From: Zunongwangia atlantica 22II14-10F7
GTDB lineage: Bacteria > Bacteroidota > Bacteroidia > Flavobacteriales > Flavobacteriaceae
DNA: 64,000 nt
Reading direction: 5' to 3'
Assembly: GCF_002094855.1 (NCBI RefSeq)
Contig: NZ_ARYN01000009.1
Span: forward strand, 148,778 to 212,777
Within the stretch, counting starts at the first letter, position 1, and every line of letters starts with the position of its first letter. A program made the translations under genes and the position numbers. This document shows, piece after piece, positions 42,968 through 52,384 of the stretch. The notes under the pieces were generated by a model. That model did not search any database and was not told the DNA's origin. It worked only from the letters and a program-made list of their open reading frames with translations.

Positions 42968-43882
42968 TTAATTTTTATAATGATGCAATTTTAGCCAGTT
43001 AAGTAAGCTGGTTGGCCAGGTATTATTGGTAAGTTGTCTTCCCATCCCAAAGCCGTGACCACCATTCTCAAAAATATGAATTTCAGCGGGAACATTGTTT
43101 TCCTTCAGAGCTTTTAAATACTTAAGGCTATTTTCTACCGGAACGGCATGATCGTCCATCGCATGAATCAAAAATGTTGGTGGGGTATTTTCTGAAACCT
43201 GAGTTTCGTTAGAAAAATGTTGTACTAATTCTTCTGAAGGTGTTTTTCCCAATAATTGCCCTCTGGAACCTCGATGGGTAATTTCATTGGTTAAACTTAC
43301 AACAGGATAAACCAATATTGAAAAATCTGGTCGTGCACTTTTTTCTATTTCCGCAGAATAAACTTTTTCATCAAAGTGTGTAGAAAGCGTTGCTGCCAAA
43401 TGCCCGCCTGCAGAAAAGCCCATAATCCCGATCTTGTTAGAATCAAGATTCCATTTTTCTGCGTTAGTTCGTAAGACTCTTACAGCGCGTTGTGCATCCA
43501 TCAATGGGCCTACAGATTTATCTTCCATGATTGCATCTGAAGGTAAACGATACTTTAATACGAATGCTGAAATTCCTTCAGAAGCCAGCCATTCTGCTAG
43601 TTTAAAACCTTCCTTATCGATCGCCAAATGACTATAACCGCCACCGGGAAAAATAATTACCGCACTTTTTAACGAATCTCCCTTTGCTAAATAGGCATAA
43701 AGTTTTGGTTCTTTAACTTTGCTTACGCCGGTTAATTGATCGCCATCAAACTTTTGCTCTTCCCGGTATTCATTATTTTCAATACTTCCGGGAATTTTCC
43801 CTTCCCAAAGATCGATTTCAAAATCCTGGGCTTTACTAATAAAAGCACTAAACAAGAGGAATAGAATAATTAATTTTCGCAT
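42968..43882 (-). CDS. Secreted alpha/beta hydrolase esterase
   Basis: Exported alpha/beta hydrolase, 304 aa, signal peptide about 1-18 (ending SKAQ). Oxyanion strand VIIFPGGGYSHLAID, nucleophile elbow GFSAGGHLAATL with Ser, and an Asp-His pair near the C-terminus (MDDHAVPVE with Asp, ENGGHGFGMG with His) make a complete triad. The similarity is to acetyl-xylan-esterase/BD-FAE-like esterases. In a pectin locus it probably removes acetyl groups from galacturonan or rhamnogalacturonan. It lies 2 bp from the upstream GH105 gene and 5 bp from the downstream GH43-like gene. Confidence 0.86.
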   Translation of the reverse strand: MRKLIILFLLFSAFISKAQDFEIDLWEGKIPGSIENNEYREEQKFDGDQLTGVSKVKEPKLYAYLAKGDSLKSAVIIFPGGGYSHLAIDKEGFKLAEWLASEGISAFVLKYRLPSDAIMEDKSVGPLMDAQRAVRVLRTNAEKWNLDSNKIGIMGFSAGGHLAATLSTHFDEKVYSAEIEKSARPDFSILVYPVVSLTNEITHRGSRGQLLGKTPSEELVQHFSNETQVSENTPPTFLIHAMDDHAVPVENSLKYLKALKENNVPAEIHIFENGGHGFGMGRQLTNNTWPTSLLNWLKLHHYKN

Positions 43883-43884
43883 AC

Positions 43885-45006
43885 TTAAGATTGAATTCTA
43901 TAAACTTCAGCTCCTGCCAGTAAAAAGCAGCCTAAACCATAATCTTCAAAATCTGGAATCTTTTTATAAGATAATGGTTGCCCGTCTTTTGGCTCTTTTC
44001 CTGTAGACTGTACCCAACCTAAAAATCCGTTTTCGTGAAGACCATCTTTTATCATTGCATTCCAGGCTTTAGTGATAACCGGCATGTATTTATCTTTATC
44101 TAAAATTCCGTTATTTACGCCGTAAGCCATCCCATAAACGAATAATGCAGTACCAGAAAGTTCTTTGCCTCCAAAGTGGCCCTCGTCATGTAAGCTTACA
44201 TTCCAAAAACCATCTTTACGCTGTACTTTTACTAAGGCTTCAGCCATCGCTTCAAGATCTTCTTTGTACTGTTCTTCATGTACAGTACCTTCAGGAATAA
44301 TGGATAATACTTTTGCTAAAGCTCCTATCACCCAACCGTTTCCTCTACTCCAATAAGAATCTTCTCCATTGGGTTCAGTATAAGGCGGATCAAAATCTGC
44401 ATCTCTCCACCATAGTCCATCTTTTTCATTAAATAATCCATTTCCGCCGATAGAATTTCTAGTATCCATATACATTTGATACATTTTTTCGTAGTAACGA
44501 GAATCTTCCTCTAAAACGCCCATTTTCGCAAATACCGGCATTCCCATTTGTATTGCATCTATCCAATCCCAATCACCAGTTTGCGGTGTAAACAAAAACT
44601 TTTGCATACAGGCTCTGGTATTTTTTAATTTTTCTGGATCTGGTTGCAAATTGTAAAGATCAATATAGGTTTGCGCAGCACAGTAATCGTCTGCATTACG
44701 GGTTTCATTACCACTTCTAAATCCCCATTCGTGAAAATTTGCCCAGTCTAAAGCGTATTTATAATATTCCTCTTTTGGCATTATTTCGTGCAGCGCCATT
44801 AACCCCTCGTAATAAACGCCACGCGTCCAAATGTTACTTGGCCGTTCTTTATTGGTAATAATAGTTTTACCAACATCTGGCCATTTTTGCATAAAATAAG
44901 CATTGGCAAGTTCCATATCTTTTAAAACCTGATCACGATCGATTTGCTGAGCAAAACCAATTTGTGCACAAATGAAAAGGCAAATAAACAGACTAATATT
45001 TTTCAT
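43885..45006 (-). CDS. GH105 unsaturated rhamnogalacturonyl hydrolase
   Basis: Exported enzyme, 373 aa, signal peptide 1-19 (ending GFAQ), an (alpha/alpha)6 barrel of family GH105 (YteR/YesR type). It hydrolyses the unsaturated galacturonic acid from the non-reducing end of lyase products by hydration of the double bond. The catalytic Asp is Asp150 in WDWIDAIQMGMPVFAKMG, matching the YteR acid. The second conserved Asp lies in NADDYCAAQ (106-107). DSYWSRGNGWVIGAL and GTALFVYGMAYG are typical. In a minus-strand run with GH106 (12-bp gap) and the esterase. Confidence 0.92.
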   Translation of the reverse strand: MKNISLFICLFICAQIGFAQQIDRDQVLKDMELANAYFMQKWPDVGKTIITNKERPSNIWTRGVYYEGLMALHEIMPKEEYYKYALDWANFHEWGFRSGNETRNADDYCAAQTYIDLYNLQPDPEKLKNTRACMQKFLFTPQTGDWDWIDAIQMGMPVFAKMGVLEEDSRYYEKMYQMYMDTRNSIGGNGLFNEKDGLWWRDADFDPPYTEPNGEDSYWSRGNGWVIGALAKVLSIIPEGTVHEEQYKEDLEAMAEALVKVQRKDGFWNVSLHDEGHFGGKELSGTALFVYGMAYGVNNGILDKDKYMPVITKAWNAMIKDGLHENGFLGWVQSTGKEPKDGQPLSYKKIPDFEDYGLGCFLLAGAEVYRIQS

Positions 45007-45018
45007 AGTAATTTCGGA

Positions 45019-47724
45019 TTATTTTAGGGTTTTTAGGGGAATAAGTTTAACAGGACTAACTAATCCTGAAGGCATAGGATCCCATTTGGTAGCATCAAAT
45101 TTTTCGTAATCTTTATTTACCATATTAATTTCGTAGAAGGTTTTCCATTCTTCTCCTCTCATTTCTTTAGCTCGCAATCTATTAGCGGCAAGATTGGTTA
45201 CTTTTACGGTTAATTTATTTTCTCCTTCTTTTAAATCTTTTAAAACAAGCTCGAAAGGAACTGACCAATACCGGCCAACATACTCGTCATTCAACCAAAC
45301 CTGGGCACTTTCTCTAACATCTCCAAGATCTAATTTCCAATATTCTACACTTTCATCTGGATTTTTAAAAGTGGTTTCATAAATGCCTGTTCCAGAAAAA
45401 TTAGCGGCTGTTTCATCGATTTTCGTCCAGCTTTTTAATTCTGAAAGCTCATTGGGTCTTGGCAATTCTGGTCCTCCATTCTCAAAACTAAGGCTCCAGT
45501 TTTCTAAAACAATAGCATCTCCAGCGGTTTCAAAATAGTCCAAGGCTGGTGCATCAAAACTTTCAGCTGTTTTTACAAGTAGAGATTGTCCTGGTTTTAT
45601 TTGAAGTCTTACCAGCAATTTATTTTCTGAGGTTTTAGTCTCTGCAATTCCCAGATTTTGATTTAATGGATCTAAAATTAAAGCTGCTTTTTCTTCGGAA
45701 TTTAGTGGAATAAACTCATCAATGCTTCTTGAAGTATGGTTGACCAAAAAATAGATCTTACCATCTTCATCGGCTCGTCTAATGTATTTGAGTCCGCTTT
45801 GCACCAAAGTCTCAGGATTAATATTGGATGATTTCAGGCTGGATTTTACATCCGCTGAAATTGTAATTTTCTCGTTTAATTTTTTCAGCTTTTGGTTCGC
45901 CGTCTTGTAATCTTTAAATCCTGGAACACTTTCTGGTTTGGCTTCAAAAATAATATTGGCCCCGGCTTCCTGCAGTTCTACTAACTTTTGCATTGTTTTA
46001 AGCGGAATAAACTTAGCTTCAGGAATAATTAAACTTGAAAAAGTTCCGCCAGGTAATTTTAATTTCCCATTTACAACTTTAGCCTGCTCGATAAAACGAT
46101 CTGAAATAAAATCGATTCCGTAGCCATTTTGCATCAAATTGGTAGATAATTTATAAAAAGACGTATGCGTTAACCATTCTTCTAAAGAATGAATTTTAAG
46201 CTGAACAAACAGATTTGCATCGTAATACGAATTCCAGATATCATAAATAGGCCAATACACCAGATTTTCATTATCTGCTTTACCTTCTTGCAACATCGAT
46301 TGCACATTGGTTAAGTAAGAAAATAATCCAGGAGCATCTTTCCAAATAGTATTTTTTGGACTAAAATTTACAGAAGCATAAAACTTCCAACCCGGCCAAC
46401 CGGCGCGCTCTGGCGAATAAGTTGAACCATGTAAAAACATATGATTTACGCCATTAAGTAATAATTCTTCAGCCTCTGGTTTTGTTTGTGAAAGTGCTGT
46501 TTTAAAATGCTCACGAAGCCAGGTAAAAGACTCTGAAGAAATTAAAGGTCTACCCGCCACATGACCTGCTGAAGATGAAAATTTAAGCATCACAGGATCT
46601 GCATCTCCTTTTCTAATATTTGCAGAATCTCTCCTAAACCCGGGAATATCAAAAGGCATTGAGCCAAAAGTTTCACATTCTGGTATATCTGCCGCGGCAT
46701 ATAGATCTATTAAATTTCCGGGAGAACCGTGCGCCTGCAACCTGCTTTTCATACCATTGTCGTTAGCCCAGCCCGTCCAGGGATTATCAAATTCTTCCAA
46801 TAAAATATCAGAAATTGTCTCTCTAAAATCGGCTTTCACTCGGTTTCCTATTTCATCATCTTCTTTCAGCAATAACTTATCCAGATGCTTAACTAAATTA
46901 TAACCTCTTCTTTTTTCGAATTGCTGAAGGAAGTCTTTGGTGAAATCTGTTCCATAAACCTCGTAACTATCATTAAAAATTGCCCTTGGTTTTTCACTAA
47001 TCTTAGCAAAAGCTTCATTAAAAGGTTTTAAATAATTGTTTAGTGCATATTTCGAAAAATGATCTAATGTAAAACCTGCGCCACCGGGAGCAGCTCGTTT
47101 CACTTTTTGCCCGGTTTTACCAAGAAATAAAGCATAAATTGTATAATTCTGCCTTTTCGCTTTCCATTTTAATTCGGTGTTATTTTTAACATTTTCGGTA
47201 ATAATTTCTGAACCACCATCTTCATTAAAGGCAACCACGGCTTGAAGAAAAACAGGATTTTTTTCGTCTTTTGGAAGTAAAGAACCTTCAAAAGTTTCTC
47301 CTTTTTCGAGTTCTATTTTATTCACCACTAATTTTGAAGCCGCATCATCTACACTTACCTGCTTACCACCATACGGCCAGCCGGTTCCTAAAACCATATC
47401 GACTCCTAAACCCAAGCTGTCACCGGTTTTTATGGTAAAATCTAAAATTTCAAGATATTCTGGAGAAAGAAAATCTAAAAAATGATCTTCTTCACCTTTT
47501 GCGCCATAAATTGGCGTAATTTCTACACCGCCCAGTCCGGCTTTTTCAAATTCGATTAAATGCTCACGGATATTTTTTTTGTCTACCGCGCTTCCCATCC
47601 ACCACCAACGCGTCCAGGGTTTCATTTCCTTTTGCTGCTCTGGCCAATATTGCTGATTTTGAGCGCTTAAACTTATACTGCTAAGAATTATTGCTGAAAA
47701 CAATAAATCACGAAAAATCTTCAT
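45019..47724 (-). CDS. GH106 alpha-L-rhamnosidase
   Basis: Exported alpha-L-rhamnosidase of family GH106, 901 aa from ATG 47724 (MKIFRDLLFS, signal peptide ending LSAQ). The frame is open to 47799, but the extra 25 residues would place an unlikely stretch before the signal peptide. The hallmark opening PWTRWWWMGSAV is present, followed by the TIM-barrel residues GGVEITPIYG, MVLGTGWPYGG, RAIFNDSYEVYGTDFT and SFTWLREHFKTAL. The C-terminal region is a GH2-like jelly-roll (WKLDLGDVRESAQVWLN, FELVLKDLKEGENKL). It would release rhamnose from rhamnogalacturonan I backbone fragments. The GH28 gene lies 113 bp upstream. Confidence 0.93.
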   Translation of the reverse strand: MKIFRDLLFSAIILSSISLSAQNQQYWPEQQKEMKPWTRWWWMGSAVDKKNIREHLIEFEKAGLGGVEITPIYGAKGEEDHFLDFLSPEYLEILDFTIKTGDSLGLGVDMVLGTGWPYGGKQVSVDDAASKLVVNKIELEKGETFEGSLLPKDEKNPVFLQAVVAFNEDGGSEIITENVKNNTELKWKAKRQNYTIYALFLGKTGQKVKRAAPGGAGFTLDHFSKYALNNYLKPFNEAFAKISEKPRAIFNDSYEVYGTDFTKDFLQQFEKRRGYNLVKHLDKLLLKEDDEIGNRVKADFRETISDILLEEFDNPWTGWANDNGMKSRLQAHGSPGNLIDLYAAADIPECETFGSMPFDIPGFRRDSANIRKGDADPVMLKFSSSAGHVAGRPLISSESFTWLREHFKTALSQTKPEAEELLLNGVNHMFLHGSTYSPERAGWPGWKFYASVNFSPKNTIWKDAPGLFSYLTNVQSMLQEGKADNENLVYWPIYDIWNSYYDANLFVQLKIHSLEEWLTHTSFYKLSTNLMQNGYGIDFISDRFIEQAKVVNGKLKLPGGTFSSLIIPEAKFIPLKTMQKLVELQEAGANIIFEAKPESVPGFKDYKTANQKLKKLNEKITISADVKSSLKSSNINPETLVQSGLKYIRRADEDGKIYFLVNHTSRSIDEFIPLNSEEKAALILDPLNQNLGIAETKTSENKLLVRLQIKPGQSLLVKTAESFDAPALDYFETAGDAIVLENWSLSFENGGPELPRPNELSELKSWTKIDETAANFSGTGIYETTFKNPDESVEYWKLDLGDVRESAQVWLNDEYVGRYWSVPFELVLKDLKEGENKLTVKVTNLAANRLRAKEMRGEEWKTFYEINMVNKDYEKFDATKWDPMPSGLVSPVKLIPLKTLK

Positions 47725-47837
47725 TATAAACTTCAAATTTTGAAAAACCGAAATCGTTTTCTCATTAAGTTGTGAAAATAGCCGAAATCCTTGCAGCAAG
47801 CATCCTGTCCTATCCTGAAAAACACTGAATAAAAAGG

Positions 47838-49217
47838 CTAATTATTTTTCTCAACATCTTTCCCGACGGCAGTTGGGACTCCGGCTTCTTCGCCGATAAT
47901 TAGATTATCAACAACCACATTTTTGGTATTGGTGATCGAAGTTCCATTGTTGGCTTTGCTAACTTTTATATTCTGAAGGTGAAGGTTTTCAACTTTACTT
48001 TCTTCAAATCCCTGGATTACCACTGCTGTTCCCGTGGCTTCTTCACATGTAATATTATTGATATAAATATCGGAAATTTTTGAGTTATGTCCCTCACCTT
48101 CGCCGTGATAAAATGAGGTTATATAAAAAAGATCTTCAGTTTTATCGAATTTCAGGTTATCGATATAAATATCTTTGATATAACCACCACGATCTGGATT
48201 GGTTTTAAAATAAATTCCGCGTTTTAGGTAGCCGTGCGCTTTGCAATTCTGCACGAATACATTTCGCACGCCGGCACTCATTTCACTCCCGATTACAAAA
48301 GCGTGTAAACCTTTCAGCAAGCAGTTTCGCATCACAATATTTTCTGAAGGTGTGGCGGCATTTGCTCTTCCTTCATCGTCTCTACCGGCTTTTATCGCTA
48401 CGTTGTCATCGCCATTATCGAAAGTAACGTCTTCGATTAAAACATCGCTCGTATATTCTAAATCGATGCCGTCGTTATTACTGTTGTGCGAATCGTAAGA
48501 CAAGCCGCGCAAAGTGGCGCTTTTACATTTTAGCAAATGAATGCACCAAAACGGCGCATTTTCAATTCTTATATCTTCAATTAAAATACTTTCTGAATTT
48601 ACCAATTGCAATAATTGTGGACGCAAATAACTGCCTTCTCCAAATTGTCGATCTTGAAGCGGAGTCGAATTATGATTCATCTCCCTACTTTTTTGCTTTG
48701 CAGGATCTTCTTTACTTTTCCAGCTTTGCCAGAATTCTTTTCCGTTTCCGTTTATGGTTCCACTTCCGGTGATGGCAACGTTTTTTAAGTTATTGCCATA
48801 AATTAGCGGACTATAATTGTATAACATCGTCCCTTCCCAACTGGTCAACACCATTGGGTAATCTTTAGGATTGGTGCCGAAATTCAGCAATACGCCTTCA
48901 GCTAAATGAAGTTCCATATTACTGATTAAATGAATTGGCCCTTCCAATTGATATTCGCCTTTTGGAACGATTAATTTTCCACCGCCTTTTTTTTGAAGTG
49001 ATTTTATAGCTTTATCAAAAGCTTTTTTACTGTCTTTTGCTGAATTTGGTTTCGCTCCATAATCTAAAACCGAAACCTCAACTTCAGGAATTTCAGGCAA
49101 CTGAATTCGGTTGACGATCTCATCAATTCGAGTTTGTTTTTCTTCCGAAGAAAGCTGAGCAAAATTCAGCATCGGAAAAAAAACCAATAAACTAACTAAA
49201 AACTTAAGTTTATTCAT
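47838..49217 (-). CDS. GH28 polygalacturonase-type hydrolase (Sec signal)
   Basis: Exported right-handed beta-helix enzyme of family GH28, 459 aa from ATG 49217 (MNKLKFLVSL, signal peptide ending NFAQ). ATG 49217 is the one overlapping the kdgF stop as ATGAATAA. Catalytic residues in sequence: NNDG with Asp249, GDD with Asp270 and Asp271, His305 in LHAFVIGSE, and Lys338 in YFKTN, the position of the RIK Lys. The usual Arg of RIK is absent, which is compatible with rhamnogalacturonan- or exo-type GH28 enzymes. It probably cleaves galacturonosyl or rhamnogalacturonan bonds. Upstream of the GH106 gene. Confidence 0.92.
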   Translation of the reverse strand: MNKLKFLVSLLVFFPMLNFAQLSSEEKQTRIDEIVNRIQLPEIPEVEVSVLDYGAKPNSAKDSKKAFDKAIKSLQKKGGGKLIVPKGEYQLEGPIHLISNMELHLAEGVLLNFGTNPKDYPMVLTSWEGTMLYNYSPLIYGNNLKNVAITGSGTINGNGKEFWQSWKSKEDPAKQKSREMNHNSTPLQDRQFGEGSYLRPQLLQLVNSESILIEDIRIENAPFWCIHLLKCKSATLRGLSYDSHNSNNDGIDLEYTSDVLIEDVTFDNGDDNVAIKAGRDDEGRANAATPSENIVMRNCLLKGLHAFVIGSEMSAGVRNVFVQNCKAHGYLKRGIYFKTNPDRGGYIKDIYIDNLKFDKTEDLFYITSFYHGEGEGHNSKISDIYINNITCEEATGTAVVIQGFEESKVENLHLQNIKVSKANNGTSITNTKNVVVDNLIIGEEAGVPTAVGKDVEKNN

Positions 49218-49551
49218 CCAAAAAATCTTCCCGAATAGGATTAAACACATCGATTAAAACTCCGGGTTCCAGGCATTCAGCGCCGTGTTCGGTATTTGGT
49301 AATACAAAAAAACCATCGCCGGCTTCTAAAACTTTAGAGTCTCCATTAATCGTAATTTTGAATTTCCCGGAAGCCACATACGACCCCTGTGTATGAAAAT
49401 GATCGTGTAAAGCTCCAATCGCACCTTTTTCAAATTTCACTTTCACTAACATTAACTGCGGATTATAACCGATGAATTTTCGGGTAATACCTTCCGCAGC
49501 ATACTCCCATTCGCTCTCGTTGTCTTTGAAAAAAATTGGTGGTGTGTACAT
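49210..49551 (-). CDS. kdgF: KdgF-type cupin (unsaturated uronate ring-opening)
   Basis: Single-domain cupin, 113 aa, no signal peptide, therefore cytosolic. KdgF linearises 4,5-unsaturated uronate monomers to 5-keto-4-deoxyuronate, feeding the KDG pathway. Metal ligands fit the family: His49 and His51 in LHDHFHTQG, Gln55, and His89 in PNTEHGA. It overlaps the CE12 stop by one base (TAATG) on its upstream side and the GH28 start by eight bases on its downstream side, so translation of the three is coupled. Finding a cytosolic enzyme between two exported ones shows the operon couples extracellular and intracellular steps. Confidence 0.87.
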   Translation of the reverse strand: MYTPPIFFKDNESEWEYAAEGITRKFIGYNPQLMLVKVKFEKGAIGALHDHFHTQGSYVASGKFKITINGDSKVLEAGDGFFVLPNTEHGAECLEPGVLIDVFNPIREDFLDE

Positions 49552-50312
49552 TATAAAATTTCTTTTTTAAGGGTAGATTCTTTGATGTATTTCTTTAAAG
49601 GTAAATCTTTTTTAGCGATTTCCTGTAGCGCCAAAATGGCGACCAAGGTTGCGCCTTTCTCAGATAAATGTGTGTTATCGCTTTTTCCGTCGGGATAATA
49701 AGCCACTTCTCCCGGCTCAAAATGCAAATGCAGATCGGCCGACTCTTCCGCTCCAAATTTTACTTCTAACTGCTCGGTTAACCATTGCATATCGATAAAC
49801 GGAACATCCAGATCTTTAGCAACCATTCTAACCACCAAAGGATATTCACCATGCGTATCGACCAAAGTTCCTTGTTCATTAAAATTTCTACGAACAATCG
49901 AGCTCATTAAAATTGGCGTTGCGCCTTTTTCCCGAGTTTCCTTTACGTATTTCTCTAAGTTATAACGATATTCGGTAAACGGATGGGTAAATCGATCTGG
50001 CGACTTAATTTTCTGGTCGTTATGCCCAAACTGAATGATCACAAAATCACCCGGTTTTAATTTATCATAAACCGTTTTCCATCTTCCTTCACCAATAAAA
50101 CTTTTAGAACTACGCCCATTCACCGCATGATTTTCTATTTTAATTTCATCGTTCATTAACTCAGACAACATTTGTCCCCAGCCGTGTTCTGGGTTTTCGT
50201 CCGGATTCTTTTTATCGGCCATTGTAGAATCGCCGATAAGATATAATGTTTGCGCTTTTACCGAAATCACCATCAAAAAAATGGCTAAAAAACTAACTAA
50301 TTTTGATCTCAT
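49551..50312 (-). CDS. CE12 rhamnogalacturonan acetylesterase (SGNH)
   Basis: Exported SGNH/GDSL esterase of family CE12, 253 aa from ATG 50312 (MRSKLVSFLA, signal peptide ending VKAQ). The blocks are complete: GDSTM (Ser nucleophile), NHAVNGRSS (Gly), FGHNDQ (Asn), and the C-terminal DNTHLSEKGA carrying catalytic Asp and His. It removes acetyl groups from rhamnogalacturonan I so that lyases and glycosidases can act. It ends with TAATG overlapping the kdgF start. An in-frame ATG at 50345 gives a poorer signal peptide. Confidence 0.92.
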   Translation of the reverse strand: MRSKLVSFLAIFLMVISVKAQTLYLIGDSTMADKKNPDENPEHGWGQMLSELMNDEIKIENHAVNGRSSKSFIGEGRWKTVYDKLKPGDFVIIQFGHNDQKIKSPDRFTHPFTEYRYNLEKYVKETREKGATPILMSSIVRRNFNEQGTLVDTHGEYPLVVRMVAKDLDVPFIDMQWLTEQLEVKFGAEESADLHLHFEPGEVAYYPDGKSDNTHLSEKGATLVAILALQEIAKKDLPLKKYIKESTLKKEIL

Positions 50313-50348
50313 AATTGTATAATTTGGGCATTCCCCATATCCCATTCG

Positions 50349-50389
50349 GGCTAAGTGTCAGGCTCTCGCTACTCGCTTTTTGCTTAGCC
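50349..50389 (-). repeat. Inverted repeat between CE8 and CE12 genes
   Basis: GGCTAAG (50349-50355) and CTTAGCC (50383-50389) form a stem with a loop of about 27 bases, and an A-rich GCCAAAAAAAGGCC follows to 50400. It lies in the 135-bp gap downstream of the CE8 stop (50448). The motif GCCAAAAAAAG also occurs near 12334, in the interval holding the foldback element. It could be a terminator or attenuator, or a dispersed element remnant. Confidence 0.45.
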
Positions 50390-50447
50390 AAAAAAAGGCC
50401 AAACAAAAGAGCTTAAACACGCTGCTCGATCCTTAATGCGATTAAAC

Positions 50448-51434
50448 TTACTCGTTAGGATTCCAGTCGTTTTGGTTTCCCGAGAATATATTTTTAATGG
50501 TATATTTTTTTAACTCAGCTTCAGTGAGTTGATGCGACCAGGCTATACGAGTTTCAGGAGAAGCACCTTTGCCTTTGCTTTGATATTCTGCGTAATAAGT
50601 TGTTTTTTCTTTCTGCGGAAACATTTTATCGCCCGTCCAAGGATCCCAGCCTTTTTCAACAATATGTTCGCCTAAAGTTGAGTTGATAAAAACCGTTTTT
50701 GCATAAGAGCGCCAAGGTCTTCCTAAATAAACTTTGTCTACACCATCTTTCGCAATTAACTCGCTATCAAAAAATACATATCCAAATTCCTGATTTGCCG
50801 GAGTTGCAGCTGCGGTGACATAAGAATTCGCCAGACTTTTAATCGTACACTCTTCAAAAACACAGGTAGCTTGACCAAAAATAAAATCGGTTGTTCCTTC
50901 GATATAGCAGTTCTTATAATATTGACGGCTGCCCTCTGTTGCCGTGTATAATGTGTCCTGGCATCCTAACAAATTACAGTTTTCAGCCATAAATCGATCG
51001 CCTTCTACATGAAGCGCCACCGCCTGTCCACTTTCACACCAGGTATTTTGAATCGTTAAATTTCTAAAATGAATATCATCCCCCTGAACTAAAACGGTGT
51101 ACGAAGTAAACGTATTTAGTTTTTCTCCGGTAACTTTATCGATCTTCCCCGAATAATCATTCCCCTGAATAATCGTTCCCTCTTGGCTCTCACCAATTAA
51201 ACTAAGCTGATGCTTCCAGGTTGGGATTATAATTTTCTCGTTGTAAACTCCATTTTTGATAAATATTTCTACTTCACCCGGACCTAAGTCCCGAGTGGAA
51301 TTTACTGCTTCATGAATGGTTTCAAAATCACCTGTTCCGTCCTTTGCTACTGTGATTTTAAGATAAGGTTCCTGTGCTGAAGCAATTTGAACAGCGAAAA
51401 AAAGTATCCATATTTTAAACAATCTTAATATCAT
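50448..51434 (-). CDS. CE8 pectin methylesterase
   Basis: Exported pectinesterase of family CE8, 328 aa, signal peptide 1-20 (ending ASAQ). A right-handed parallel beta-helix with the two catalytic Asp residues in GCQDTLY (Asp160) and TTDFIFG (Asp183), the conserved Gln in ESGQAVAL, and the Arg of YLGRPWR. It demethylates homogalacturonan, making it accessible to polygalacturonases and lyases. Its ATG (51434) overlaps the TAA stop of the upstream esterase gene as TAATG. Confidence 0.95.
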   Translation of the reverse strand: MILRLFKIWILFFAVQIASAQEPYLKITVAKDGTGDFETIHEAVNSTRDLGPGEVEIFIKNGVYNEKIIIPTWKHQLSLIGESQEGTIIQGNDYSGKIDKVTGEKLNTFTSYTVLVQGDDIHFRNLTIQNTWCESGQAVALHVEGDRFMAENCNLLGCQDTLYTATEGSRQYYKNCYIEGTTDFIFGQATCVFEECTIKSLANSYVTAAATPANQEFGYVFFDSELIAKDGVDKVYLGRPWRSYAKTVFINSTLGEHIVEKGWDPWTGDKMFPQKEKTTYYAEYQSKGKGASPETRIAWSHQLTEAELKKYTIKNIFSGNQNDWNPNE

Positions 51435-52381
51435 TATTCTCTAAAAATTTTATTCAAAAAGGAAACAGTATAATCTAAAGTCGGTTGAAACCAGGGCTCT
51501 AATAACCAAAAAGAATGCGGAGAATTCTCCAATGTATGTACTTCAGAATAGATACCATATTTATCCATTATTTTGATCATATCGTCACGCCCGGCATGAA
51601 ATCTTGGCATCGAACTATTGATAAACAAAGTTGGTGGCGTTTTTTCACCAACATATTCTAAGGGAGAAGCCTCTTTCCAATTTTTAGGATTTTCAGTACG
51701 AGAGCCATCTAACCAAAGTCCGGCAATTTCACCTTCAGCATTGGCTTCAGGATGAATAAAAGAAACAATTCCGTCTATATTTACGATCGCCTGAACTTCC
51801 GAAGATATTTCTTCACTCTGCTCATGGTAGATTTCAAAATTTGGAGTCAAACCAACCAATGTTGCCAATTGCGCCCCGGCAGAAGTTCCTAAAACTGCTA
51901 TTTTATCTGAGTCGATATTGTAGGTTTTCGCATTAGATTTTATCCAGCGTATGGCATCTTTAATATCGATCACTGCGGCAGGATACACTGCTTCCTGACT
52001 CAGTCTATAAGCAACAGTTACTGCTACAAATCCATTTTCAGCAAGATTTTGCGCCATGATACGCTGATTTTCTTTGCTTCCGGAAATCCATCCACCACCG
52101 TGAATCAACAAAATTACAGGCGCTTTTTCTTCCGCACAAAAAACAGGTCGGTAAATATCTAATTTGAGTATTGAGCTTGCTGTTTCTTTATATTCAATAT
52201 CTTCTTCAGCAATAATATTTTCAGAAATTAGAGGCTTAATAGATTTTATAAACGGATAATCCTTTTTATATTTTTCTACAGTTGTGGAAATGGTATAAGG
52301 CCGCACCTCTACCTTTTTTTGGGCAAAGGTGCTTTGGCCTAAAACCAAAATTACAAACACAACAATGAAATTTTTAGTCAC
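51434..52381 (-). CDS. Secreted alpha/beta hydrolase esterase (BD-FAE/acetylesterase-like)
   Basis: Exported alpha/beta hydrolase, 315 aa, signal peptide 1-20 (ending TFAQ). The oxyanion motif HGGGWISGS, nucleophile elbow GTSAGAQLA with Ser, and the C-terminal Asp (RDDMIKIM) and His (ENSPHSFW) complete the triad. Members of this group remove acetyl, methyl or feruloyl groups from plant polysaccharides. Placed between GH105 (3-bp gap) and CE8 (stop/start overlap), it probably helps to deacetylate pectin oligomers. A paralogue-like esterase lies at 42968-43882. Confidence 0.86.
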   Translation of the reverse strand: MTKNFIVVFVILVLGQSTFAQKKVEVRPYTISTTVEKYKKDYPFIKSIKPLISENIIAEEDIEYKETASSILKLDIYRPVFCAEEKAPVILLIHGGGWISGSKENQRIMAQNLAENGFVAVTVAYRLSQEAVYPAAVIDIKDAIRWIKSNAKTYNIDSDKIAVLGTSAGAQLATLVGLTPNFEIYHEQSEEISSEVQAIVNIDGIVSFIHPEANAEGEIAGLWLDGSRTENPKNWKEASPLEYVGEKTPPTLFINSSMPRFHAGRDDMIKIMDKYGIYSEVHTLENSPHSFWLLEPWFQPTLDYTVSFLNKIFRE

Positions 52382-52384
52382 TTT

